Of a stretch of 64,000 nucleotides of DNA, positions 35,680-46,183 are shown in pieces. The notes under the pieces were generated by a model, which worked only from the letters and a program-made list of their open reading frames with translations, was not told the origin of the DNA and searched no databases. Numbering within the stretch: the first letter of the stretch is position 1; every line of letters begins with the position of its first letter. The DNA lies in assembly GCA_019925795.1 (NCBI GenBank), contig CM034310.1:13164764-13228763 (forward strand), given 5' to 3'. The DNA is from Dendrobium chrysotoxum (lineage: Eukaryota > Streptophyta > Magnoliopsida > Asparagales > Orchidaceae). Both the position numbers and the translations under genes were made by a program.

Positions 35680-37337
35680 AGTTGCAAATCTGAGTTTGAT
35701 GATGACAAATATGTTTCTATTGTGTTTTTCTTAGCTAACCCATTTTAGGCACAAAAGATCACGAGCAACTCAAGCCAACTCAAGATTGGGTCTAAGTGTG
35801 TCTAAGTGTTCTATTTTCTTTTTTTTTGAGTCAATTGTAATGTAACTGATCCCCTAGCTATGTAACCTTGCACACACACACTCAAAGGGAGAGCTTGAGT
35901 GAATTAGAGTTTCTGTTCAAGTTTTTGTTCATATCATCCTGGACGATAGTCACATCATCCTAGACGATCATGTAAGAACAGAAACCCTAATTAGGGAGAC
36001 CAAGTTAAGTGTGTCTGATTAAGCAGATCGTCCTGGATGATCATTACATTATACGGGATGATATGCTTAAATAAGAAATTCTCAACCATCAAATCAAGTT
36101 TGGAAGGTTTTTATTTTAAGATATTTGGTATGATCGTCCCAGACGATACGTGGATCGACCTGGATGATCCAGTACAATCATGCCTAAATTAATCTGGTAA
36201 TTAAGGAAAGTAATTAATACTTGATTGATATGACCATATCATCCAGGATGATCGCAGGATCGTCCTGGATGAAAATGATCGTCTAGTGTGTTTCAGATGT
36301 ACGTCCAGAGCGGTGCTCAGGACCATTTGGGCACATTTTGAACTAATCGTATAGGATGATATCCGTATCATCCTAGATGATCAAGTTATTTTTGAGTCGT
36401 CTAGCACAAGTTTCTCTGGATGACCCGAGCTATCTTCTGGATGAAATTCCTCAATTTACACTAATCATCTCGGACGATCACAGAATCATACGGGATGATA
36501 TGAACAACCTTTTCTATTGATCGTCCAGAAGAGCCAGATCGTCCAGGCTGAAGCAGCTAATTTTGAACTGATCGTACAGGATGATATATAGATCGTCCTG
36601 GATGATATTGGCCGACCAGTTGAGATTTAGGATAAATTTTAAGCCCTCCTATAAAAGATCTTTTTCTTCTATTAAGAAAAATCTTTTTCCACTTTCCTTT
36701 CCAGAGAAACCCTAGAGGGAGAGAGAGTTTGGGAGAGAGAGAGGATCTTGTGAGGGGGACTTCGTGGGTGGTTCAAGAAGGTTGCTCCAAGCTAGGATCA
36801 GAGTCATCTTCTCCGCTCATCATCTTTCATCGTGTCGGTGTTCTTTGTGAGAGGATGATTCGCAAGAAGATCCGGGATTCTCTGCCCACTTTAGGAGGAA
36901 GTGAAAAGAGTCTGAGGTTCTCTGCCTGCTTTAGGAGGAACCAAAAGGAGGTTGGGTTCTCTACCTCACCGTGTGGTGGAAAGGAGGTTTTTGTACAGGC
37001 TTCTCCACCTTATTGTGGGAGCAAAAGGAGAGACAATTTGAGTTAGTGCAATACCCAGAGGAGAGGCTCTTGGGAGTGGACGTAGGTCAAGTTGACTGAA
37101 CCACTATAAAATTCTGGTGTGTTCTTTCTGATTACTTTCTGCACTTTAATTTTCTGTGATTATCTGCTTGAGTGAAATTTGTGTTGAATCTTTTCATTTG
37201 AGAATTACTTGTTTTCGCTGCATATCATAGAAAAGTGTTTCACTGTTGCTCTCGAATTTTTAAATAACCAATTCACCCCCCTCTTGGTTAGCCTCGGGAC
37301 TAGTTCATCAGGGCTTAACATCCTTATCGAACTTTTA
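35680..37337 (+). mobile_element. Element 3 5' LTR (1,658 bp)
   Basis: It starts AGTTGCAAAT (terminal T mutated) and ends CTTTTA (CA changed to TA). It has the same landmarks as the element 1 LTR: paired palindromes, AAACCCTAATTAGGG (near 35984), TATAAAAG at 36650, a GA-rich leader, GGTCAAGTTGACT at 37085-37097 and AATTCACCCCCCTCTTGG. The + ORF at 36729-37046 is leader sequence, not a gene. Confidence 0.92.
36650..36657 (+). promoter_or_regulatory. TATA box of element 3 5' LTR (TATAAAAG)
   Basis: It follows AAGCCCTCC, as in the other LTRs. An imperfect AT-rich inverted repeat of the leader follows. Confidence 0.65.
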
Positions 37338-37339
37338 AG

Positions 37340-37351
37340 TGGTATCAGAGT
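37340..37351 (+). other. Primer-binding site for initiator tRNA-Met
   Basis: TGGTATCAGAGT matches the iMet consensus except at the last base and sits two bases after the LTR. Confidence 0.9.
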
Positions 37352-37395
37352 GGGATTCATAAAATCTAGTTTTGAAAAACTTTTGAATTTGATCC

Positions 37396-39209
37396 ATGGC
37401 TAACTTTGGTAATCATAATACTGCTAAAGGTTATTCAATTACACGACCGCCATTGTTTGATAACATACCTTTCGATTTTTGGAAAACTCTCATGTCCACT
37501 TTTCTTCAATCAATTGATTATCATATGTGGATGATTGTAAAGGATGGATATGAACCACCTTTTAGAATGATTAATAATGTGAAAATTGAACTGCCCTTTA
37601 CTGACTGGACTTTTGATAATCGTGATTTAACACAATTGAATGCCAAATGTTTAAATTTTTTTTTTCTATTCTTTAAAACCTGAAGATTACATGCGTGTCT
37701 CTACTTATACGACTGGTAAAGAGATTAGGGATAGATTGTGCATCACATTTGAGGGTACAGCTGAAGTCAAACAGTCTAGGTTAAATATTTTGCTTCATGA
37801 CTACGAACTTTTTTGCAGGAAACCTAATGAAACCATTTCTAAAATGTATACGAGATTCACTCAAATTGTCACTTCCTTGCATACCTTAAGTAGAGAACTT
37901 ACAAACTATGAGAGAGTGAACAAAATTCTTAGATGTTTGCCTTCTTCATATGATACTAAGATAACTGCAATCACTGAGTCTAAAGATATAAATACTTACT
38001 CTATAGATAGCTTACTTGGATCACTCATTGCTTACGAGCAAGGGGTGAACCAAAGATAGGTTGATACAGGTGAGAAGAAGAAGGAGAAAATAGTGTCACT
38101 GAAGGCCAATGAGAGTGATACTAGTTCTTCCGGGTCTGATAGCGATGACGTTGCCTTGATCACAAGGTGATTCAAAAGTTTTCCAAGGAAGAAACATAAG
38201 AACTTTTAGAACTGGAACAAGGGTTAGTCTAGTAAATATTTTAAAGGTTCATCTAACCTTTTCTGTTTCGAATGCAGGGAGCCTGGACACATTAAGGCTG
38301 ATTATCCTACACTTAAAGCTCACCCGAGCAAGGAGAAGGGTGAGGAGAAACTTAAGTTCAGGAGGGATAAGAAGCGGATTCAGAAGGTATTCTGGGCAGA
38401 TTCTGCATCCAACTCTTCTGAGACAGAAGCTGAAGATGAGGAAACAAACTTGTGTCTGATGGCTGATAATCACGCTGGTCAGTCTGACCAGGAAGAGGTA
38501 TGTGAACTTACTAACAATCAATTACTTGAAATATCTGAAAGAATTCATGCATCGTATAGGAAGCTTAACAAAACCCATGCTAATTTGAAAATGGATTACT
38601 TGACTTTACAAAAAGAGCATGATGTTTTGATTAAGGACCATTCCACTGTTGATTGCAATCACATATCTTTACTTGATGAATTTGATGAACTGAATAAAAA
38701 GCATTCTAATTTAATTGTTGAGCATAGTGCATTAAAAATATCGCATGTTGAATTAGAAATTACTTTTAAGAAATTGTAATGATATCGCATGTGATCTAGA
38801 AAGTAATGAAAGTGCAAGGACTTTTGAAATTGCTAGTCTTAACAAGGAAAATGAATTTCTAAGAGTGAAAATTGCTACCTTTGAAAAGAATAAAAAACCA
38901 CCTACTTTTGAACAATTTTATGCACCGCCACCTTTTGAAAAATCTGTTGTAAATTCATCAAAGCATGTTTCATACACATCTAGGAAGAGGTACTATCACT
39001 CACGATGTTTAGTTAATCCTTTTCCTGGTGTTAGATGTTATTCATGTGGCATGTTAGGACACATTTCCCACACCTGCACTGTTCACCATAGTACACATTG
39101 GGTGTAGAGACCCAAACTGCCTGTTTCACAGCACAGCACATATGCATTGCATTCTTCTTTTCATAACAATGAACTCAAACCTGTTTGGGTTCCTAAAACT
39201 GACGTTTGA
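37396..39209 (+). pseudogene. gag: Element 3 gag, broken
   Basis: The start ATG opens MANFGNHNTAKGYS, then the UBN2-like region with FWKTLMSTFLQS. A frame change in a T-run near 37660 splits off the first 95 codons. Stops follow at 38057 and soon after the ALITR sequence. The first zinc knuckle (near 38268-38309) has its last Cys changed to Tyr; a coiled coil follows (38450-38779), then a frame change, then an intact second knuckle (CYSCGMLGHISHTC, near 39034-39075) and a TGG-to-TAG stop. It ends at the TGATGA shared with elements 1 and 2. No functional Gag is possible. Confidence 0.88.
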
Positions 39210-39220
39210 TGATTTTGTAG

Positions 39221-39286
39221 GTGTGCTCTCACATAAGACCTCGTGAGAGCATGTGGTACCTGGACAGTAGACGTTCTAGACAAAAG
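39221..39286 (+). pseudogene. Protease remnant of element 3 pol
   Basis: Only the first part of the protease survives: WYLD at 39254-39265, then S-R where S-G is expected (R codon at 39269-39271), then SRQKG. A TAA in the preceding codons also breaks it. The frame relation to gag is the same as in elements 1 and 2. Homology to pol stops near 39285, the left edge of the deletion. Confidence 0.8.
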
Positions 39287-40410
39287 GGTGTGAGTTCCTC
39301 GTGAGGGATTGTTGATCACAACTTTCCAAATGCAGCCAATCAGGCTGCCTTCGAGTGCTATCATGAGGTGGGGATCACGCACTTAAAAATAGTAAACCCC
39401 TGCACCCTTACCTATCGTATTCTTGATCTTTTCGCACACACCTCCCTCACCTTCATCCTTACCCTAGCCTTTCCATTCATCCTTAAACTTCTTCAAGTTT
39501 TCTTTGCTAATTTGCGCATTTCTGCTGACTATTTCACTCTCTGATCCTATGTCAATCAACGTCCCGTGGAACTCACTGCACAAGACTTTCACAACATCCT
39601 TCAACTTTCTGTGACTGGCAACAAAATCCACACTCTCATTACTGACCCTGACTATGATTGGAGTGTCGCCAATCACTTTCTTCGAAACACGAATGCACCC
39701 AACCACGACAATGCTTCCACTTCCCTCCTTAAGGATGCACGGACCATTCAGCACGTCCTTCGTTCCTCCGTCATCCCAAAGGCTGGGGATCGGATTCACA
39801 TCACCCCCTTATTGTCTCTGACCACATATTATATCTTGGCCCACCAGGACTTTAACGCCACTGACCTTCTTATCCGATACATCGAGCACCTCACCACTAT
39901 TAGGGATCCGGGTAATAGACATCATCCAAATATAGCCTTAGGTCATATCATTGCATATGCCCTAGAAACCAAATAAGACCTGCAGTATCTAGTCCCTCCG
40001 GATGTCCCTCCTTCCTTCTTCACAAACAATTCATTCCATGTCCTACACAGCACCCGACTACCTCCGGAGCCTGCCCCGGATGTTGAGGAGGAAGAGGAAG
40101 AGGCTATACCTGTTCCTGCTGCACCTGATGCACCTTCTCCCCTTCGTATCGCTTCTCCTTTTGACCATCTGGTGTAGCACTTTGATCAGTGGGAGCCAGA
40201 TTCGACTCCTATGTTGCTACCTAGGAGCAGCGGCATGCTGAGAACCTGCAGCGCTTTACTAACTATGCTGCTCAGCAGCAACTGCAGCATGACCAGGACA
40301 TTGCCTGGATTGGAGCCCATTTTACAGCTATTCATAGTTACTTCAACCCACCACCGCCACCTCCTCCTTCCGATCAGGATCCGCCTCCATTTTATTGTTA
40401 TGTTTTGTAG
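39287..40410 (+). pseudogene. Element 3 third ORF relic (putative plant transposon protein-like)
   Basis: This collinear relative of the ORF at 62943-64000 begins near NQAA (39338) with a stop at 39551; a clean stretch of about 136 codons (39566-39976) includes IPKAGDRIHITPLL and NIALGHIIAYALE. A stop at 39974, an acidic run, and a frame change near 40170 follow. A Gln-rich segment then leads to a poly-Pro/SDQDPP tail ending at TAG 40408-40410. By its sequence pattern it resembles the putative plant transposon protein domain (Pfam PF20167 as I recall it), a family of unknown function. Its place after pol matches the extra, envelope-like ORF of some SIRE elements, but I see no clear signal peptide or membrane segment in the clean part. 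Resemblance moderate, function unknown. Confidence 0.65.
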
Positions 40411-40681
40411 CTGTTGTTTCTGTGTTTTGTTTGCACTGTTTTCTTTATACTGTTGGTTTTGTTTTCCCTCCTCCTTTTTGTGATGCGAAAAAGGGGAGTC
40501 AGTTGTAGAGTAGTTTTTGTTAGTTGTAGTAGTTTTTGTTCTTGTTATGTTTTGTATTTGTGTTTCCAGTACTGCTCTGGTTGTTTAATGAAAATTAAAA
40601 AAATTTGTTTTTTCGATCTCCTAGTTCTTTTATTTTTTAAACTACTGCACATATGTTTTCCATCATCAAAAAGGGGGAGAT
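40411..40681 (+). other. Element 3 3' untranslated region and polypurine tract
   Basis: This T-rich region is collinear with 12525-12804 of element 1. The polypurine tract AAAAAGGGGGAGAT is at 40668-40681. A second purine run, GAAAAAGGGGAG, lies about 180 bp upstream (near 40487-40498), as in elements 1 and 4. Overlapping short ORFs (40211-40483, 40414-40695) are not supported. Confidence 0.8.
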
Positions 40682-42339
40682 TGTTGCAAATCTGATTTTG
40701 ATGATGATAAACATATTTCTATTGTGTTTTGCTTGGCTAACCCGTTTCAGGCACAAAAGATCACGAGCAACTCAAGCCAACTCAAGATCGGGTCCAAGTG
40801 TGTCTAAGTGTTCTATTTTCTTTTTCTTGAGTCAATTGTAATGTAACTGATCCCCTAGCTAAATAATTATGCACACACACACTCAGGGGGAGAGCTTGAG
40901 TGAATTAGAGTTTCTATTCAAGTTTTTGTTCATATCGTCCTGGACGATAGTCACATCATCCTGGACGATCATGTAAGAACAGAAACCCTAATTAGGGTGA
41001 CCAAGTTAACTGTGTCTGATTAAGCTGATCATCCTGGACGATCATTGCATCATACGAGACGATATGCTCAAATCAAAAATTCTCAGCCGCCAGATCAAGT
41101 TAGGTAAGTTTTTATTTTAAGATATTTGGTCTGATCGTCCCGGACGATACGTGTATCGCCCTAGACGATCCAGTACAATCATGCCTAAATTAGTCTGGTA
41201 ATTAAGGAAAGCAATTAATACTTTATTGATACGATCATATCGTCTGAGACGATCACAGGATCGTCCTGGATGAAAATGATTATCTAGTGTGTTTCAGCTG
41301 AACGTCCAGAGCGGTGCTCAGGACGATTTGGGCACATTTTGAACTAATCGTACAGGATGATATCCATATCGTCCTGGACGATCAAGTCATTTTTGAGTCA
41401 TCCAGCATAAGTTCCTCTGGACGAGCCGAGCTGTCTTCTGAATGAAATTCCTCAATTTACACTAATCATCTCGGATGATCGCAGAATCGTACGGGACGAT
41501 ATGAACAACTTTTTCTACTGATCATCCAGAAAAGCCAGATCGTCCAGGCTGAAGCAGCTGATTTTGAACTAATCGTACTGGACGATATATAGATCATCCT
41601 GGACGATATTGGCCAACCAGGTGAGATTTAGGGTAAATTTTAAGACCTCCTATAAAAGATCTTTTTGTTCCAACAAGAAAATTTTTTTGCCACTTTCCTT
41701 TCCAGAGAAACCTTAGATAGAGAGAGAGTTTAGGAGAGAGAGAGGATCTTGTGAGGGGGACTTCATGAGGGTTTCTCGAAGGTTGCTCCAAGCAAGAATC
41801 AGAGTCGTCTTCTCCGCTCGTCGTCTTTCATCATGTCGATGTTCTTTGTGAGAGGACCATTCGAAAGAAGATCCTGGGTTCCCTGCCCGCTTCAAGAGGA
41901 AGCGAAAGGAGTCCGAGGTTCTCTGCCTGCTTAAGGAGGAAGCAAAAGGAGGTTGCGTTCTCTGCCTCACCGTGTAGTGGAAAGGAGGTTTTATAAAGGC
42001 TTCTCCACCTTGCTGTGGGAGCAAAAGGAGAGTTCACTTTGAGTTAGTGCAATACCCGGAGGAGAGGCTTCGGGGAGTGGACGTAGGTCAAGTTGACCGA
42101 ACCACTGTAAAACTCTGGTGTGTTCTTTCTGATTACTTTCTGCACTTCAATTTTTTGTGATTATCTGCTTGGGTGAAATTTGTGTTGAATCTTTTCATTT
42201 GAGTATTTACTTGTTTCCACTGCATAACATAGAAAAGAGTTTCACTGTTGCTCTCGAATTTTTAAATAACCAATTCACCCCCCTCTTGGTTATCCTCGGG
42301 ACTAGTTCATCAGGATTTAACATGCCTATCAAACTTTCA
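40682..42339 (+). mobile_element. Element 3 3' LTR (1,658 bp)
   Basis: It has clean TG...CA ends (TGTTGCAAAT to ACTTTCA) and the same length as the 5' LTR. It is the best-preserved example of the LTR architecture: seven palindrome pairs, TATAAAAG at 41651-41658, AAACCCTAATTAGGG near 40984, and GGTCAAGTTGACC at 42086-42098. The minus-strand ORFs at 41594-42037 are shadows. Confidence 0.93.
40934..41607. promoter_or_regulatory. Array of seven paired palindromes in U3 of element 3 3' LTR
   Basis: 15-bp imperfect palindromes of consensus ATCGTCCNGGACGAT start at 40934/40955, 41028/41049, 41134/41155, 41239/41260, 41347/41368, 41465/41486 and 41572/41593. Every pair has an offset of exactly 21 bp, two turns of B-DNA. 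The first members of successive pairs are 94, 106, 105, 108, 118 and 107 bp apart. The array ends about 45 bp before the TATA box. A row of operator-like sites for a dimeric regulator, or a relic of duplicated enhancer units, are both possible. Confidence 0.75.
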
Positions 42340-42344
42340 ATGTG
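42340..42344. repeat. Target-site duplication, right copy (ATGTG)
   Basis: Matches 35675-35679; the satellite resumes as ATGTGGTTAGAATATACCC in phase. Confidence 0.9.
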
Positions 42345-45300
42345 GTTAGAATATACCCATCACAGAGGATCAAAACTAGGAGATCGTATGATGGGGTAGG
42401 AATATGCCCATTACAGAGGAACATTATTGGGAGATTATTTGATGGGGAAAGAATATACCCATCAAATAGGACCAAAACTAGGAGATCGTATGATGGGGTA
42501 GGAATATGCCCATCACAGAGGATCAAAACTAGGAGATCATATGATGTGGTAGGAATATGCCCATCATACATGAGCATTACTAGGAGAATGTATGGTGGGT
42601 AGGAATATGCCCATCATACATGATCAAAACTTTTGGATCATATGATGGGGTATAAATATGCCCATCTCAGAGGATCGAAACTAGGAGATTATGTGATGGG
42701 GTAAGAATATGCCCATCTTCGATGATCAAAACTAGGAGATTGTATGACGGAGTAGGAAAATGCCCATCACAGAGGATCAAGACTAGAAGATCATACGATG
42801 GGGTATGAATATGCCCATCACGGAGGATCAAAACAAGGAGATCGTAAGAGGGGGTAGGAATATGACTATCACAGAGGCTCGAAACTAGGAGATCGTATGA
42901 TGGGGTCGAAAAATACCAACCACAGATGATTAAAATTGGGAGATCGTTTGATGGGGTAGGAATATGCCCATCACAAAGGAACATTATTGGTAGATCGTTT
43001 GATGGGGTAGGAATTTGCCCATTACATAGGATTGAACCTTAGAAATCATATGATGGCGAAGGAATATGCTTATCCCAGAGGGTCAAAAATAGGAGATCAT
43101 TTGATGGGGTAGGAATATGCCGATTATAGAGGATCAAAATTAGGAGATCATATAATGGGTAGGAAAAAGCCCATCATAGAGGATCGAAACTAAGAGATCA
43201 TGTAATGTGGTAGGAATATGCCCATCACCGAGGATCAAAATTTGGAGATCATATGAAGGGGTAGGAATATGCCCATCACAAAGGATCTTAATAAGAAGAT
43301 CATATGATGGGGCCGGAATATGCCCATCACAGAGGATCAAAACTAGGAGATCGTATGATGTGGTAGGAATATGCCCATAATAGGGACTCAAAACTGGGAG
43401 ATCGTATGATGGGGTAGGAATATGCCCCCCACAGAGGAACAAAAATGAGAGATAATATGAAGGGGTAAGAATAAGCCCATCATTAAGGATCAAGACTAGG
43501 AGATCATAAGATGGGGTAGGAATATGCCCATCATACAGGATCAAAACTAGGAGATCGAATGATGGGGCAGGAATATACCATTCACAGAGGATTAAAACTG
43601 GGAAATCGCATGATGGGGTGTGAATATGCTCATTAAAGACGATCAAAATTGGGAGATCTTATGATGGGCTAGGATTAAGCATATCATAGAGGATCATAAC
43701 AAAGAGATTAAAAGGTGGGGTAGGAATATGCCATCATAGAAGGTCAAAACAAGGACATTATATGATGGGGAAGGAATATACCCTTCACAGAGGATCAAAA
43801 CTAAGAGATCGTGTGTTGTGGTAGGAATATACCCATCATAGAGGATCAAATCTAGGAGATAGTATAATGGGGAAAGAATATACCCATCATAGAGGATCAA
43901 AACTGGGAGATCATGTGATGGGGTAGGAATATGCCCAACCCAAAGGAACATAATTGGGAGATCATATGTTTGGGTAGGAATATGCCCATGATAGAGGATC
44001 AAAACTAGATCATATGATGGGGTAGGAATATACCAATCAGAAAGGATAAAAACTAGGAGATCATTATATGGGGTAAGATTATGCCTATCACTGAGGATCA
44101 AAACTTGGAGATCATACGGAGGGGTAGGAATATGCCCATCACAGATGATCAAGACTGGATGATCATATGATAGGGAGGGAATATGCCCATCATAGAGGAT
44201 CAAAACTGAGAGATCGTATGATGAGGTAGAAATATGCCCATCACAGACGATCAAAACTAGGAGATCATATAATAAGGTAGGAATAAGCCCATTATAGAGG
44301 ATCGAAACTAGGAGATCATGTGATTGGGTAGGATATGCCCATCACTGAGGATCGAAACTGGGAGATCGTATAAAGGGGTAAGAATTTGCCCATTTCTGAG
44401 AATCAAAACTGGGAGATCGTATAAAGGAGTAGGAGTTTGCCCATTACGGGGGATCAAGACTAGAAGATCATATGAAGGGGTAGGAATATACCCATCATAG
44501 AGGATCAAAACTAGGATATCGTATAAGGGGGTAGGAATATGCCCATCATGGAGACTCTAAACTGGGAGATAATATGATGGGGTAGGAATATGCCCACCAT
44601 AAAGAAACAAGAATGAGAGATTATATAAAGGGGAAGAAATATGCCAACCGTTGAGGATCAAAATAAGGAGATCATATGATGGGGTAGGAATATGCCCATC
44701 ACAGATAATCAAAACTTGGAGATCGAATGAAGGGGTAGGAATATACCCATCATAGAGGATTGAAACTGGGAGATCGTATAATGGGGTGTAAATATGCACA
44801 TTAGAGAGTATCAAAATTGGGAGATCTTAAGAAGTGCTAGGAATATGCCTATCACAAAGGATAGAAACTAGGATATTTTAAGATGGGGAAGGAATATGCC
44901 ATCACAGAGGGTGAAAGCTAAGAGATCATGTAATGGGAAAGGAATTTGCCCATCACAGAGGATCAAAACTAGGAGATCATGTGATGGTGTTGGAATATGC
45001 CCATCATAGAGGATCAAAACTGGGAGATAGTATTATTAGTTAAGAATGTGCCCATCATAGAGGATCAAAACTGGGAGATCGTATGGTGGGGTAGGAATAT
45101 GCCCATCATAGAGGAACATTACTTGGAGATCATATGATGGGGTAGAATTATGCCCTTTATAGAGGATCAAATCTAGGAGATTATATGATGGGGAAGGAAA
45201 ATGCCCATCACAAAGGATAAAAATTATGGGATCATTTGATGGGGTAAGAATATGCCTATCACCGAGGATCAAAACTAAGAGATCGTATGAAGGTGTAGGA

Positions 45301-45668
45301 ATATGCCCATCATAGAGGATGAATTCTGGAAGTTCATATGATCGGGAAGAAAAATGCCCATTAAAGAGGATCAAAACTAGGAGATAGTTTGATGGGGAAG
45401 GAATATACCCTTCATAAGGGATCAAAAGTTGGAGATAGTATGATGGGGTAGGAATATGCCCATCATGGATGATGAAAACTGAGAGATCATATGAATGGGT
45501 AGGAATATGCCCGTCACAGATTAGCATTGCTGGGAGATCATATGATGGGGTAGGAATATGCCCATGATAGAGGATTAAAATAAGGAGATCATATGATAGG
45601 GTCAGAAAATCCCCATCACAGAGTATCAAAACTATAAGATCATTTGATGGGGTGGGAATATTCCTTTC
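42345..45668. repeat. 51-bp satellite, block D (about 65 copies)
   Basis: Same monomer and phase. Open minus-strand frames reach 168 codons (43140-43646) and 186 codons (43694-44254). The right end joins a CACTA fragment near 45668 through a short shared word (TTCAC/ATCAC), and the last 630 bp form the C-terminal part of a chimeric ORF. Confidence 0.96.
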
Positions 45669-46115
45669 ACCTGTATTAGGTGACTCAGGATTAGCTTCTT
45701 TATTAGGTGACTCAGGATTAGCTTCTGTATATTGTTCAAATTGTGCTCCACTTGCATCATGAATTAAGTCCTCAAGATTATATATGATATGCTCTTCCTC
45801 ACCTATAGTAGCACTTGTCGATGGGCCACATCGAGAATCAAAATGTGGTTCATACTCAACATGAGAAGTCCAATACCAATATTCTGGCATGAAGCCTCGA
45901 TGATATAGATCAATAGTAACATCATCTGGGCTTAGGTAGACCTGATTTTTATATTTAGAACATGGGCAAAAAATCATTCCATCTTTGATGAAGCTGGGCA
46001 GTTGAAAAGCTGTCTGAATAAAAATATTCACCCCTTTGATGAACTCATCGGTTAATATCTTCCTTCCTTGCGCCAATCGATTATACATCCAACTTCTTTG
46101 AGTTCTGATATCCAT
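45036..46115 (-). CDS. Chimeric ORF: CACTA transposase-associated domain fused to satellite repeats (359 codons)
   Basis: Residues 1 to about 95 match the transposase-associated domain at the N-terminus of plant CACTA (En/Spm) proteins: a RSWMYNRL start, LTDEFIKGV, a CPCSK Cys pair, and LYHRGFMPEYWYWTSH. An acidic linker follows, with a 9-residue tandem duplication (EANPESPNK, EANPESPNT). At about residue 149 (base 45669) the frame runs into the satellite and continues for about 210 residues as some 12 copies of the 17-residue repeat. The rest of the normal transposase is missing. The CACTA part is probably an old first exon, and the fusion a consequence of a deletion; expression is unknown. 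The start ATG is the family's usual one. Confidence 0.6.
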   Translation of the reverse strand: MDIRTQRSWMYNRLAQGRKILTDEFIKGVNIFIQTAFQLPSFIKDGMIFCPCSKYKNQVYLSPDDVTIDLYHRGFMPEYWYWTSHVEYEPHFDSRCGPSTSATIGEEEHIIYNLEDLIHDASGAQFEQYTEANPESPNKEANPESPNTGERNIPTPSNDLIVLILCDGDFLTLSYDLLILILYHGHIPTPSYDLPAMLICDGHIPTHSYDLSVFIIHDGHIPTPSYYLQLLIPYEGYIPSPSNYLLVLILFNGHFSSRSYELPEFILYDGHIPTPSYDLLVLILGDRHILTPSNDPIIFILCDGHFPSPSYNLLDLILYKGHNSTPSYDLQVMFLYDGHIPTPPYDLPVLILYDGHILN

Positions 46116-46183
46116 AATATAACCTACATATAATATGGATATATTAAATTTATTGAAGAAATATACAAAGACTCTTAGCCTAC

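Larger units (their letters stand above)
35680..42339 (+). mobile_element. Element 3: copia-type retrotransposon lacking pol (6.66 kb)
   Basis: It has two LTRs of 1,658 bp each, a tRNA-iMet primer-binding site, gag, a short protease remnant, a third ORF relic, a polypurine tract and target-site duplications ATGTG. Integrase, RT and RNase H are missing: sequence equivalent to 8300 of element 1 joins directly to the third ORF near 39287. Paired LTRs and clean duplications show that it inserted as a unit. Whether pol was lost before (a non-autonomous mover) or after insertion cannot be told from one copy. The LTRs differ at many positions, so it is not young. Confidence 0.93.

Noticed and set aside
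39566..39976. Treating the clean 136-codon stretch as a separate gene
   Set aside because: It has no ATG at its start (GTG), the upstream and downstream codons are in the same frame beyond single stops, and it aligns with the middle of the longer element 4 ORF.
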